Source: Geosiphon pyriformis (Eukaryota; Glomeromycota; Glomeromycetes; Archaeosporales; Geosiphonaceae). Taken from it: a stretch of 64,000 nucleotides of DNA. Under the pieces are notes generated by a model, which saw only the letters and a list, made by a program, of their open reading frames with translations, did not search any database and had not been told where the DNA came from. This document shows, piece by piece, positions 22,641 to 34,190 of the stretch (position 1 is its first letter; every line of letters begins with the position of its first letter). The position numbers and the translations under genes are program-made. The stretch spans positions 510,137 through 574,136 of the forward strand of contig JAAOMT010000607.1 in NCBI GenBank assembly GCA_016748015.1, given 5' to 3'.

Positions 22641-23570
22641 TACACATGTGTACTAGCCACGTGTGGCCACTTTAAGCCCATCAGCACCACTTGTCAAATT
22701 TGAAAAAGAAAAAGAGAAACCTACCTGGGAAGTCTACCAAGTCTCTTGGACCAATAAAAACCACAACAAGCTACCACTGATACTCTCTTGGAACGACAAT
22801 AAGAGAAAAGGAAAGGAAAAAGAAAAACTTACCTGAAATGCTGACCAAGCCTGGGAAACTGATAACAATCAAGACAAATTAGCAAACTGGAAGTGGGAAG
22901 AAACTAACAAAGAAAAAAGAAAGAAGAAGGAAGAAGAAACCACTTGCACCAGCAGCACTTATAGTTCATATACTTACATTTCATTACAGACATCCAATTA
23001 TTGTCAACCAAAATTAGAGTGTATCGATTGCAGTAAGAAATTGTCATCAATGGGCATTTGTTGTGGTGACAATAAAGAATATACCACGGCAACAAAATTT
23101 TATTGCCACCTATGCGTCATAAAATGCTTTGGACAACCGAAATAACAAGGAAAGTGGGACAACCAACCATGTCTCACATGTGGAACTATTTTGCTTGACA
23201 AAGAAATGTGGAATGACATTCCTGGACAAGGGAGAATGTGTGACAAAACATGCCAGTATACCATCCTGATAAATAACTGGGTATGTAAAGGAACTCCAAT
23301 CAACAATGTTTAGAAAAGAGCATTGTGACAATTTAAGAGATATTTTTACAACAAACATGAAATCTAGAGAATGGCAAGTGCAAAAACAGAAGGTGCCACA
23401 ACCAGTAAGTTGTTAGAAATTAAGAATAACCCACTTTTATTGCCTGAACCCAAATACATCCTCACCTTCGACATTTTTGGCAACCTTGAAGATGATCCAG
23501 AAGAATTCCACAAATATTACTAGCAATTAGCACTTACTAGAGAAGAGCAAGAGCAATGCTTAGAACAGTT
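22641..23570 (+). pseudogene. T5 charged linker and cysteine-rich module
   Basis: First comes a Lys/Glu-rich linker with repeated LP-x-LSW-type segments (about 22680-22930). The cysteine-rich part follows: CIDCSKKLSSMG (about 23017-23055), YCHLCVIKCFGQ (about 23103-23138), CLTCGTILLDKEMWNDIPGQG (about 23170-23230) and CDKTCQYTILINNW (about 23240-23280). The pairs C-x2-C, C-x2-C, C-x2-C and C-x3-C would suit two zinc ions. The tail runs to LAPTREEQEQ-type sequence near 23545. Unknown function; not a nucleocapsid knuckle. Confidence 0.65.
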
Positions 23571-24700
23571 GAATACTAGACTGTATCAACATTGTCTAAT
23601 CTCATGTGACTTTCAATATTGTAATAAGTGTAACCTCATTTACAATCCACCACCACACATGATCTATATAATTCCAGAAAAAAAAGAACCAATTAGCAGC
23701 TGTACATTAGAATTGGAATCAGTTTTCAATTCTAATTCAAACTCCAACAATGATAACAATAAAAACACCAGTTCTAGCTCTGCTAAATATGACAATAATT
23801 CAGACTCCAATTCAAACCCCAAAACATTTATTGCACTTTCTAATCTCATAAAAAAACAAGAACTAAAATAGTTTAGTAATAATAGTAAAAGTATCATGCC
23901 AGAACACATACATAATATCAATACAGAGTTTGATCTGAGATATCCAGGAAAAGAAGTCATCAAATTGGAACCAAATTCATGCATATGTATTGATTTCAAA
24001 ATAGCACTGGAAATTTTAGCAACAACCATAGTTTAATTAGCATTTAGGGGTAGTTTAGTAAAAAAAGGAATCAACATTAGAGGAAGAATAATTGATGTGG
24101 GATACATAGGAAATATCATCACTATGCTACAAAATGACTCAGAAAAGGCCTATATTATAGAGCCAAATAAAAAAATAGCACAGGCAATATTTTTACTTCT
24201 GGTAAAAATAGCTCAATTAGTTTCAGTGGAAAACAGAAAAAAAATAGGGATTACAGCTAGAAGGATACAAAGATTCAGATTAACAGATAGAATAGATATA
24301 CCAATCAATATGGCAGAGGAAAAAATTGTTGACAAAGAAGAAATTATCTCAACCCATCAACCAATTTTTATTCCACCATATGACCAGTATATGTTAGTCA
24401 TAAAAAGAGAAGTAAAGAATAAAGCTCAGCTGTTTAAAGCAAAAGCCACCATTTGTAAATCAGGAAAAATTGGACTCACTAATCTCTACATATCAGCTAA
24501 CAGCTCCAAAAACATTAAAATTCCCATTTACAACAACACAGGAAATGTTATAGACTTATTAAAAGGAACTATTATTGGATATCTAAGCACAAAAGTGGAA
24601 GACCAACCACCAAACTCCATTCTAGACTTTCTACAGCTTTGTGAATATGTCGACATTACATCACAAACCATTTACAGATAAAGCAAATGTTATCTGTTCT
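23571..24700 (+). pseudogene. T5 dUTPase domain and connector
   Basis: The piece 23569-23871 has the CLISCDFQYCNKCNLIYN cluster and an Asn/Ser-rich spacer. dUTPase motifs follow from 23920: EFDLRYPGKE, then FRGSLVKKGI (motif 2), GRIIDVGY (motif 3 Asp and Tyr kept), NKKIAQAI (motif 4) and RIQRFRLTD (motif 5, degraded). The connector ends near DFLQLCEYVDITSQTIYR at 24681, where a TAA stands for Gln. Domain order matches T1, T2 and T6. Confidence 0.88.
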
Positions 24701-25640
24701 AACTGGAACAATTGGAACAAATGAACATGGCAAATCTAGACTCACTCCAACAGATACAACTAAAGATGTTACTCAACAATTTCAATGACATCTTTGCCAG
24801 TGAAAACAAATTTGGCAGAACCAACATAATCCAGCATCAAATCAAGACTAGAGATGCAATGCCAATTAAACAAAAAACATACAGAATACCACCAACCAGC
24901 CATGAAATCATTCATCAAGAAATCAATTGGATGTTAGACAATAGGCTAATTCAGCCATCAATGAGCCCATGGTCATTACCAGTGGTACTGGTCTGTAAGA
25001 AAAATAGGAAAATCCATTTTTGTGTAGATTACCGGAAACTGAATGAAGTAATGAAAGGAGACAACTACCCACTCCAAAGATTCAAGAGCTGTTTGATGCT
25101 TTTGGAGAAAAAAAATGGTTTTCAACATTGGACTTAAACAGTGGTTACTGGCAAGTAGCCATAAAGCCAGAAAATAAAAAGAAAATGGCTTTCACAACAT
25201 GAGAAGAGAATTTCAAATTTGAAGTAATATTATTTGAATTAATAAATGCTCCAGCAATATTTCAATGGCTTATGGAAATTGTCTATACCAAACTGCTATG
25301 GAAATTAGTAGTTGTATACTTGGATGACACCAATGTGTTCTTAAAAACATTCAATGATCATTTGCATCATCTTTAACAAGTATTTAAAAGACTCAAAAAA
25401 GCTGGATTGAAACTAAATACAACTAAGTGTTTCTGTGAAAAAACTGAACTCAAGTTTTTGGGACATGTTGTAAGCAAAAATAATATTAAAACGGATCCAA
25501 ATAAGATTGCGATAGTAAAGAACTTTCCAGTACCAACCAATCTGACAGAATTAAGAACATTTTTGGAATTCGCAGACTATTATTGTCATTTTATCAAGAA
25601 CTTTTCTAAATTGGCTCAGTCATTTTATCATTTATAAACT
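24701..25640 (+). pseudogene. T5 reverse transcriptase
   Basis: The blocks are in order. NNFNDIFASENKFGRTNIIQ is at 24776-24836 and SMSPWSLPVVLV near 24960-24990, with FCVDYRKLN at 25019-25045. A one-base loss near 25069 shifts the frame before LDLNSGYWQVAI. The intact active site VVVYLDDTNVF lies at about 25305-25340, then LKFLGHVVSK (open 25407-25637). This is the only copy in the window that keeps YLDD. It would make the cDNA in the particle. Confidence 0.92.
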
Positions 25641-26110
25641 AAAAATGTCAAGTATGAATAAATAGAAGTGCAACAAAAAGCATTCAACACACTGAGACAA
25701 AAGCTTATTCAAGCTCTAGTGTTGATGTATCCAAACCACAGCAAACTATTCATTATTATTACTAATATATTAGGCCAAGTATTGAAAGCCATATTATCAC
25801 AGAAAAGACCAGATAGAAGAGAACATCCAGTAGTTTATGCCAGTAAAAGCTTAAGTCTAGCTAAAAAGAACTATGGAACTCCAGCACTGGAACACTTAGC
25901 TATCTATTGGGCTGTTACCAAATGGAAAGAATACTTGAGTCAGAAGTTTGATGTGTATACTAATTACAAAAGATTGACTTCAATCCAGAAGCAAAAATTT
26001 GAAGATAATCCTCATGCAAGATAGAAAATAGCACTATCATCATATACATTTACAGTACATTATAAAAAAGGAAAAGACAATAGAAATGTCAATGGTTTGT
26101 TGTGAATGAG
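25641..26110 (+). pseudogene. T5 RNase H domain
   Basis: The open piece 25668-26024: FIIITNILGQVLKAILSQ (where TDASG is expected, so the first catalytic Asp is lost), EHPVVYASKSLS, YGTPALEHLAIYWAVTKWKEYL and FDVYTNYKRL (Asp-His to Asn-Tyr). It is followed by a Lys-rich spacer with stops up to the integrase. Confidence 0.85.
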
Positions 26111-26395
26111 ACAAATCTAAAAAACATTTCAACCCAAAAATATAACAAAAACCCAAACAATTGAAAACAAAAAAATATAACAAAAGATAAATCCACAAAA
26201 ATACCAACAACTTTAGCATTATATAAATATCCAATTGTTTAAGAAGAAATTATCTCAAAAAGACAAAACAACATAAAACAGCAATTAAAATATTTTATCA
26301 ATCATCAAAATATACTTTACTGAAAAAACAGAAAAAATTCAAACCAGCCAACCAGAGTAATTACAGAACCAGAAAAAGAAACAATATTGTTCAAC

Positions 26396-27562
26396 ATGCA
26401 CTCAGATCCAACAGCAGGACATTTTTATAAAGAAGCGACCATGGAAAAAACCAGAAAGAGATACTATTGGCCATCAATGTATCCAGATATCATCTAATAT
26501 GTTCAAAATTGTAATGCTTGTCAGAGAAGAGAAGAAGCAAAACCAAGTAAACCATTAAGACCAATTAAAGTAGGACAACCATTTGATTGAATTGGAATTG
26601 ACTTAATTAGATCACTAACAATAACTAGCAGAGGCAACAGATACATTGCAATAGTCATGGACTATCTTACAAAATGGCCAGAAGCAAAAGCAATTCAAAA
26701 AGCAGATGCAGAATCCATTGCCAAATTTGTTTATCAAGATTTGATCTGTCAACATGGATGTCTAAAAGAATTATTATCTGATCAAGGAACTCACTTTGTG
26801 AATAAAACATTAGCAGAATTAAGTCAAAAATTTGGAATTAAAAGACCATTATTATTGCCATACCATCCACAAACAAATGGGTTAATTAAAAGATTTAACA
26901 GAACATTGTGTGAAGTAATTGCCAAGATCAGTAAGGAAAACCAAGACAAATGGAATTTGTTCATACCATCAGTATTATTTGCTTATTGGACAATAAAGCA
27001 AGACACTACACAAACAACACCATTTGAATTAGTATATGGTAGAACAGCAACATTACCAGTTGAGATAGAAGTCAATACATATCTAACTAAACCAATAACA
27101 GAAGCTAATTTCCAAAAAACATTTTTGAAAAGAACATATGACTTAATGGAAACACTAGAAAACAGATGATGAAAAGCAGCTGATAACATCCAAAAGTCAC
27201 AAAAAAAGCAAAAAAAATGACACAATAACCAATTACCAGATAAACCAATTGAATTCAAAATTAGAGACAAAGTACTTTTACATCATACCAAAGTGGAAAA
27301 ACAATGAAGTGGAAAATTTGATCCCAAATGGGACAGACTATTTTACATAGAAGAAATTCTTGGAAATGGAGCTTATAAATTAAGATGGAACAACAAAATC
27401 TTAGCCAAAGCAGCACATGGTGATCGACTGAAACCATATCACCAAATAACATTATCATCTACCAATAACATTCCATAATTGGAAGTACAACAAATACTAG
27501 TCCAATCAGAAAAAATTCCACAAAATCTGGAACCAATCATAATTATTGGATCAAACACGTAA
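26396..27562 (+). pseudogene. T5 integrase
   Basis: The zinc-binding block starts MHSDPTAGHFYKEATMEKT and ends VQNCNACQRR (H-H-C-C). The core is IGIDLIRSLTI (catalytic Asp kept), MDYLTKWPEAK and LLSDQGTHFVN (second Asp). In PYHPQTNGLIKRFNRTL the catalytic Glu is Lys. The piece 26657-27169 is open. The C-terminal part has FELVYGRTATLPVEIEV and the GPY/F-like module FKIRDKVLLHHTKVEKQ...GNGAYKLR. The frame stops at TAA 27560-27562 after IIIIGSNT. Confidence 0.92.
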
Positions 27563-27622
27563 AATTGAACAATAAAAGAGTATATAAAGAGACAGTATAT
27601 GTAAAAAAAGCAACCAAGAAAA

Positions 27623-28257
27623 ATGGAAATACCAGATCATATTTACACCATAGCTTAACAATTATTTCAGGCCTTAAGTCAACAACTTTTAGACATAGAA
27701 ATTATCATTAACAACTAAACAATTTGCTATCAAAACACCAAAAAAAAAACAAAAAATACACCATATCAACATTTACCAAAAAATGATAAAAACTGGTCAG
27801 ATAACATAATAGAAAAAGTGAAGAACACTTTTAGAAAAATACTTATTATGGCACCAACAGAAGAACTTACAAAAAAAAATTGGAAGCAATAGACAGAACA
27901 ACTTCCAATATCATACTGTTACTACTAGCTAGGTCGAAAGTTGAATATTCAGGAGTTGTATATTGATAAATCCAAAAGAATATTTAACCAAAACATAATA
28001 CAGCAAATTGAAGAATTTATTGAAAAGAAGATGAACTCAACACTACATGTTAGAACAATTTACTGACTGCACAACATATTTTAGAACTATCCAGAAATAC
28101 TGTTACATTTTGACATGAAAGCCATAACTATTAATCAATGAGGAAAAATGAACAATATACAAGTAGAAGACATAAAAAATAGAGTCAAACAAATAATACT
28201 AAAAAAAAAGTATTAGAGCTAATTTAAAATGAAGATTTTGATGAAGCTCAATATTAA
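27623..28257 (+). pseudogene. T5 conserved 3' ORF of unknown function
   Basis: It begins at ATG 27623 (MEIPDHIYTIA), 60 bases after the integrase stop, and ends in AQY-TAA that overlaps the start of the purine tract. It is about 210 codons long, in one frame except for a one-base gain in an A run near 28205. Helical, Gln/Asn/Lys-rich, without signal peptide, membrane segment or cysteines in a zinc pattern. Conserved blocks: LNIQELYIDKSKRIFNQ, FxNYPEILLHFDMKAITINQ and MNNIQVEDIKNRV. All in-frame stops fall at Gln or Trp positions of sister copies. Confidence 0.7.
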
Positions 28258-28270
28258 AAGGAGAGGATAA
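28258..28270 (+). other. T5 polypurine tract
   Basis: AAGGAGAGGATAA lies immediately before the 3' LTR; it is the expected plus-strand primer. The same sequence occurs before the T3, T6, T8 and T9 LTRs. Confidence 0.7.
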
Positions 28271-29159
28271 TGTTACTTATAAAAAAAAACATATATAAGA
28301 AAATAGAAGACCAATAAGTGAATAGCATTTAACATGTGAGCACATTGCTCAGCAATGTAAAACAATGACAGAAATTATGGCACATTGTTTAGCAATATGA
28401 AGCAATATCAGAAAGCATGGCACATTGCTCAGCAATGTGAAGCAATGTTAAAAATTAGGGCACATTGTTCAAGAAATTATAGCACATTACTTGGGAATAT
28501 GAGTGATCATGTAGAACATCAATTATGTATATATAGTGGTAGCATTAGAAGTAGAAAAAGCAGAATCTTTTAGTTAAAGACCTCTCAGTTTAGATTTAAT
28601 TTAAATAACTTTCCACATCCCAAATATTAATAAATAAATATTTACCATCTCAAATCTATTCTCCACTATTAACATTTTATGTTAATAGTTATTGATACTT
28701 AACCATACTGGAACAATAGCTCTTGATCATGGCTATTGATGAAATACTAATTTACCAATTGCCTTGGCTTATTTCTTACTTCTTTTCTTTTTCTTTTTCT
28801 TTGATTTTGGCTGTATACTAATCGATTAAGAGATAAAGTGCTGAATTATTGACATCAAGAATAGTCTGGTAAAAGACCTCAAAGGAAGGGTATAAGAATT
28901 GAGAATTTAAGGATAGCTTATTAGAAGAGCATCCCTGTCAAAATTACTGGCCATTATGCTAAAAAGAAATTTGATGGAATTGCGATTCTGAAAGGCTACT
29001 GAGAAGACAATCATTGAATCTCTGTTCATTATACAAAAACTCAACAAACCAAAACCTTCAGATTCATAACACTAACAACAACTGATATCAATCAAGACAT
29101 TGAGCACCAAATTATGGGTTTGTTATTTGACTTGAGACCCCAAATAATCACTTGTAACA
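28271..29159 (+). repeat. T5 3' LTR
   Basis: TGTTACTTATAAAA...CACTTGTAACA, 889 bp. It is the partner of 19003-19922 and differs from it mainly by transitions and a shorter repeat block. Confidence 0.93.
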
Positions 29160-29771
29160 ATGAATAGACTGAAACTTAACAAGAAGCTTTTAACATATTA
29201 AAAAGAAAACTTATCTAAGCACCAGTACTGATCTATTCAAATCACAGCAAACTATTTATTATTACTACCAACACATTAGATTAAACATTGTAAGCAGTAT
29301 TGTTACAAAAAAAACCAGATAAAAGAGAACATTCAATAGTATATGCCAACTAGAGCTTAAGCCCAACTGAAAAAAATTATGGATTTCCAGCACTAAAACA
29401 TTTGGCTATCTATTGGGCTGTTATCAAATGGAAGGAATATTTAAGTCAAAAGTTTGAAATGTACACTAATCACAAAGAATTGACATTAATTCAGAAACAA
29501 AAATTTGGAGACAATTATTACACAAGATAAAAAATAGAACTATCACCATTTAATTATATAGTACATTATAAAAAAGAAAAAAAAATGGAAATGCTAATAG
29601 TTTGTTACAAATAAAACAAATCTAAAAATATTTTAACTCAAAAATATTACAAAAGATGAACACACAAAAATATTAACAACTCCAACATTATATTAATACT
29701 CAACAGTTTAAGGAGAAATTATCTCAAAAAAAACAAAACAACATAAAACAACAATTAAAATATTTTATCAC
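29160..29771 (+). pseudogene. T4 RNase H domain
   Basis: It continues the T4 frame across T5: TEILNKKLFNILKRKLI-like, then VLIYSNHSKLFIITTNTLD, EHSIVYAN*SLSPTEKNYGFPALKHLAIYWAVIKWKEYL and FEMYTNHKELTLIQKQ. A Lys-rich spacer follows up to the T6 insertion (TCAC). It is decayed by many stops. Confidence 0.85.
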
Positions 29772-30641
29772 TGTTACAGGTAACTATTTTTGGTGTTGGA
29801 TTAAATAACAAACCCATAACTTGGTGCTCAAATCTAGTTGCAGTTAATAGTAATCTGAAGGTTTGTGTCTGAAAGGTTTGTATCCAAAGGGTTTAGTTGA
29901 GTTCTTTGTATAATGGACAGAGATTCAATGGTAATAGTTTTATTCATAGCTTCCTGAAACTGCAGTTTTGTTAATTTCTTTTTCAGCTTGATAGCCAGTA
30001 TTCCTCCTGGTAAGCTATTCTCAATTGAGTGTTCTACTCTTATTTCTGGATCTTTTACCAGTTACATTTATCCTGACGTCAGTACCCCACGCATTAATCC
30101 TTAATAGAGTTAGTAAACAACAATAAAATCAAAGCAAGAAATAAAGAAAAGAAAAGAAAATAAAGAAAGAAAAGAAATAAGCCAAGATGATTTGCAAGTT
30201 AGTTTTCTGTCAATAGCCATAATCAAAAGCTATTGTTTTAATGTGGTTAAGTATCAATTACTATCAACATGAAGTGTTGATAGTGACAGCAGGTTTGAGA
30301 TAACAAACAGTTATTTATTTGTGGTTTTGGAAAGTTGTCTAGATGAAATCTAAACTAAGAGGTCTATCTTTTTAGCTTCTAATTCTACTGCTATATATAC
30401 ATAATTGAGATTCCTCAATTTCTCAATTCTTTACAACAGGAATTCTGGGATTCCTGGAATCCTGCAATTCCTTTGAGAAGAATCCTGGAATTCTGGAATC
30501 CTGCGATTTCTTGTAAGAATTCTGTAATTCCTGGAATCTTGCAATTCTTAAGAAGAATCCTGAAATTCCACATTTTACTACATCTACTTCTGATTGGTTA
30601 ATAACTATGCTAATATATATTCCTTATATTTATGAGTAACA
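29772..30641 (-). repeat. T6 3' LTR
   Basis: TGTTACAGGTAACTATTT...GAGTAACA, 870 bp. Type II U3 repeats are at about 30435-30570. It differs from its partner at about 34 sites in the first 350 bases, all but one transitions. Confidence 0.95.
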
Positions 30642-30654
30642 TTATTCTCTTCTT

Positions 30655-31284
30655 TTAATATTGAGCTTCGTCGAAATCTAACTCTGTTAATTCTCCTTTT
30701 TGAAGTATTTCCTGAATTTCATTTTCAAGAATTACTTGTGTTATTTGAGTCTGTAATTCTTCAAATTGAGTGTTGGTGATCTTTTCTAATTAATTACTGG
30801 TAACTGTATCCATTGCTTTGTTGAATAAGATTTCTAGTCAATTCTGAAATGCTGTGTGTATTCAGTATATGGCTTGGACCTGTGTGGATAAGTTGTTTTT
30901 TTCCACAAAATGTTCTAATTGTTGTAGTATTCTTGTGTCAAATAATCATTTTGTTTTATCTGTATATAGATTCTGGATATTCACATGTTGTTCTAAGTAA
31001 AAATAACAATAGTTTCTTGGAAATTGTTGTATCCACCAATTCCAAGTTTCTTTAGTCAACTCTTAGTATAGTGACTCTTTTGTTGACTTTTTTATTGCTA
31101 ATTTTACTTTCACAATGATTTTGTCAATAGTATTTTCTGTTTTTTTTTGTGTTCTATGTGGTGATGTCTTTCTAATGTCTTGATATTAGATGTTTTGTTG
31201 ATTAATTGTAATTTTCATCTCTTGGTATTAAATTAATTGAAAGAGTTGTTGTGCTAGTGAGTAGATATTGTCTGTAATTTTCAT
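30655..31284 (-). pseudogene. T6 conserved 3' ORF of unknown function
   Basis: It starts at ATG 31284 (MKITDNIYSLAQQLFQLI) and ends DFDEAQY-TAA at 30655, touching the purine tract. It is about 209 codons with stops at Gln or Trp positions. Blocks: YCYFYLEQHVNIQNLYTDK, RILQQLEHFVEKNNLSTQV, AIYWIHTAFQN, ITNTQFEELQTQITQVIL. It shares its C-terminal type with T2 and T9 rather than with T5 and T8. Confidence 0.7.
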
Positions 31285-31338
31285 TTTTTTGATATTTCTT
31301 GTCGCATCTACCATGTCTTTATATATTCTTTTAATAGA

Positions 31339-32511
31339 TTAATTTAATGTGTTGTTGTTAATGATAATAATTGGTTCCAGATCTCGTAGAATTTCCTCTG
31401 GTTGGACTAGTATCTTCTGTACTCCTAATTGTGGAATATTACTGGTAGATGGTGGTGTGATGTTGTGATATAGTTTCAGTCAATCTCCATGTGCTGCTTT
31501 GGTTAAGATTTTGTTATCCAGTCTTAATTTGTAAGCTTCATTTCCTAGAATTTCTTCTATGTAAAATGGTTTGTCTCATTTGGGGTCAAATTTTCCACTC
31601 TATTGTTTTTCCACTTTGGTATGATGTAGTAATACTTTGTCTCCAATCTTGAATTCAACTGGTTTGTCTGATAGTTGATTATCATGTCTTTTTTTCTGTT
31701 TCTCTTGTAACTTTTGTATGTTATTAGCTGCTTTTTTTTGTTTGTTTTCCAATGTTTCTATTAAGTCATATGTTTTTCTTAACAATGTTTCTTGGAAATT
31801 TTCTTCTGTTATTGGTTCAGTTGGATATGTGTTAACCTCTATCTCAACTGGTAATGTTGCTGTTCTACCATATATTAATTCAAATGGTGTTGCTTGTGTG
31901 GTGTTTTGCTTCATTGTCCAATAAGCAAATAATACTAATAATATGAACAAATCCCATTTGTTCTGGTTTTCTTGGCTAAGTTTCACTATTGCTTCACACA
32001 ATGTTCTATTAAATCTTTCAACTAATCCATTGGTTTGTAAATGGTATGATAATAATAGTGGTCTCTTAATTCTGAATCTTTGGCTTAGTTCTGCTAATGT
32101 TCTATTCACAAAATGGGTTCCTTGGTCTGATAATAGTTTTTTTAGATATTCATGTTGACAAATCAAATCTTGATGGACGAATTTGGCAATAGATTTTGCA
32201 TTCATTCTTTGAATTGCTTTGGCTTCTGGCCATTTAGTAAGATAGTTCATGGCTACTACAATATATTTGTTGCCTTTGCTGGTAATTGTTAATAGTCCGA
32301 CTAAATTGATTCCAATGTGGTCAAATAGTTGTCCTACTTTAATTGATCTCAATGGTTTGCTGGGTCTTATTTCTCCTTTTCTTTGACAAGCATCACAATT
32401 TTGCACATATTGGATGATATCTGGATACATTAATAGCCAATAGTATCTCTTTCTGGTTTTTTCTATGGTTGTTTCTTTATAAAAATGTCCTGCAGTTGGA
32501 TTTGAATGCAT
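31339..32511 (-). pseudogene. T6 integrase
   Basis: The open piece 31600-32511 (303 codons) begins with the zinc block MHSNPTAGHFYKETTIEKT...VQNCDACQRK. The core follows: IGINLVGLLTI (first catalytic Asp is Asn), MNYLTKWPEAK, LLSDQGTHFVN (second Asp) and TNGLVERFNRTLCE (Glu kept). Then come FELIYGRTATLPVEIEV and the C-terminal module FKIGDKVLLHHTKVEKQ, after which a TAG at a Trp position ends the open frame. The aligned reading goes on to TAA at 31339-31341. Apart from the Asp change this is the best-preserved integrase. Confidence 0.93.
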
Positions 32512-32759
32512 GTTGAACAGTATTGTCTCCTTTTCTGGTTCTGTAATTACTTTGGTTGGTTGATCTGAATCTTTTCTATTTTTCTGATAAAGTATATTTT
32601 AGTGAGTGATAAAATATTTGGATTGTTGTTTAATCCTCTTTTGTTCTGGTTGAGATAATTTCTCCTTGAACTGTTGAGTATCTATATAATGTTGAAGTTG
32701 TTGATATTTTTGTGTGTTCATTTTTTGTTATATTTTCATAAGTATTGTTTTGGTTTTGT

Positions 32760-33225
32760 TATATTTTTGGGTTGAAATATTCTTAGATTTGTCTTATTCA
32801 TGACAAATTGTCAGCATTTCCATTGTCTTTTCTCTTTTTATAATGTATGGTATAAGTATATGTCAAAAGAGCCATTTTCTATCTTGACTGTCTTCTGTTT
32901 CCAAATTCTTGTTTTTGGAGTGATATCAATCCTTTGTGATCTGTGTACACCTCAAACTTTTGGCTCAAGTATTCTTTCTATTTCATAACTGCCCAATAGA
33001 TTGCTAAATGTTCTAATTCTGGTGTTCCATAGTTTTTTTCGGCTGGAGTCAAACCTCGGCTGGCATATGTGACTGAATGTTCTCTTCCATCCAATCTTCT
33101 CTAAAATAGTACTGCTCCCAATGCTTGACCTAATGCATTAGTGGTGATAATGAATGGTTTACTATAATCTGAATAGATCAATACTGGAGCTTGAATAAGC
33201 TTTCTTCTTAAGATGTCAAATGCTT
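32760..33225 (-). pseudogene. T6 RNase H domain
   Basis: Blocks on the minus strand: QAPVLIYSDYSKPFIITTNALG, VLF*RRLDGREHSVTYAS, LTPAEKNYGTPELEHLAIYWAVMK and FEVYTDHKGLISLQKQ. The TDASG motif has lost its Asp. It is joined to RT upstream by TETQQKAFDIL-like sequence. Confidence 0.8.
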
Positions 33226-34190
33226 TTTGCTAGGTTTCAGTCCATTCATACTTTGCATTTTTGGTTTGAAGATTATTGAGTGGTTGTGCTATCTTTGAAA
33301 AGTTCTTTATAAAGTGTCTATAATAGCTCATGAATCCCAAGAATGATTTTAGCTTAGTTATGTTGGTTGGTATTGGAAAGTTCTTTACTATCTCTATTTT
33401 CTCCAGATCTGTTTTTATGCCATCTTTGCTAACTATGTCTTCCAAGAATTTTAGTTCTGTTTTGCCAAAAAAACACTTTGTTGCATTCAATTTTAATCCT
33501 GCTTGTCATAGTCTTTTGAACACTTGTTGAAGATGATGTAGATGATCATTGAATGTTTTTGAGAACACATTGGTGTCATTCAAGTATACAACTACTGATT
33601 TCTACAATAAGCTGGTATACACAATTTCCATTAGCCATTGGAATGTAGCTAAAGCATTGGTTAAGCCAAATGGCATAACTTCAAACTCAAAGTTTTTTTC
33701 TCTTGTGGTAAACGCTGTTTTTTCTTTGTTGGCTGAATTCATGGCTACTTGCCAGTAACCACTATCCAAGTCTAATGTTGAAAACTATTTGTTTCCACCG
33801 AAAGCGTCGAATAGTTTTTGTATCTATAGAGTTGGATAGCTGTCTCCACGAGTTACATCATTGAGTTTTCTGTAGTCTACACAAAATCAGATTTTTCCAT
33901 TTTTCTTATGAACGAGTACTACTGGTAATGACCATGGGCTCATTAATGGCTGAATTAACCCATTGTCAAGCATTTAGTTGATCTCTTGATGAATGATTTC
34001 ATGGCTGGCTGGTGATATCCTATATGCTCGCTGTTTGATTGGCATTGCATTTCCAGTCTTGATCTGATGCTGGATAATATCAGTTCTACCAAATTTGTTT
34101 TCACTGGTGAAGATGTTATTGAAATTATTGAGTAACATCTTTAGTTGCATCTGTTAAAGTGTGTTTAGATTTCCCATGTTCATCTGTTCC
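33226..34190 (-). pseudogene. T6 reverse transcriptase
   Basis: FASENKFGRTDIIQHQIK is near 34080-34110 and FCVDYRKLN near 33870. [12 protein letters not shown] lies near 33755, [13 protein letters not shown] near 33665 and VVVYLNDTNVFSKTF near 33560-33600. The open piece 33230-33490 has LKFLEDIVSKDGIKTDLEKI and LGFMSYYRHFIKNFSKIAQPL. The active site is YLND, so Asp is lost. Stops fall at Trp codons. Confidence 0.9.

Larger units (their letters stand above)
19003..29159 (+). mobile_element. T5: complete-length gypsy retrotransposon with dUTPase
   Basis: A 10.16-kb element with both LTRs (19003-19922 and 28271-29159), PBS, polypurine tract and all domains in order. It carries the 40-bp TTGCTNAGCAA-type U3 repeats. 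It is the best plus-strand reference for the family, though every gene has stops or frameshifts. Confidence 0.95.

Noticed and set aside
19003-29159. tRNA or other structural RNA genes inside LTR hairpins
   Set aside because: No cloverleaf, A/B boxes or CCA-stem pattern found; the stems are short LTR hairpins.
30655-31284. 3' ORF as an envelope gene
   Set aside because: No signal peptide, membrane helix or Cys pattern in any copy.
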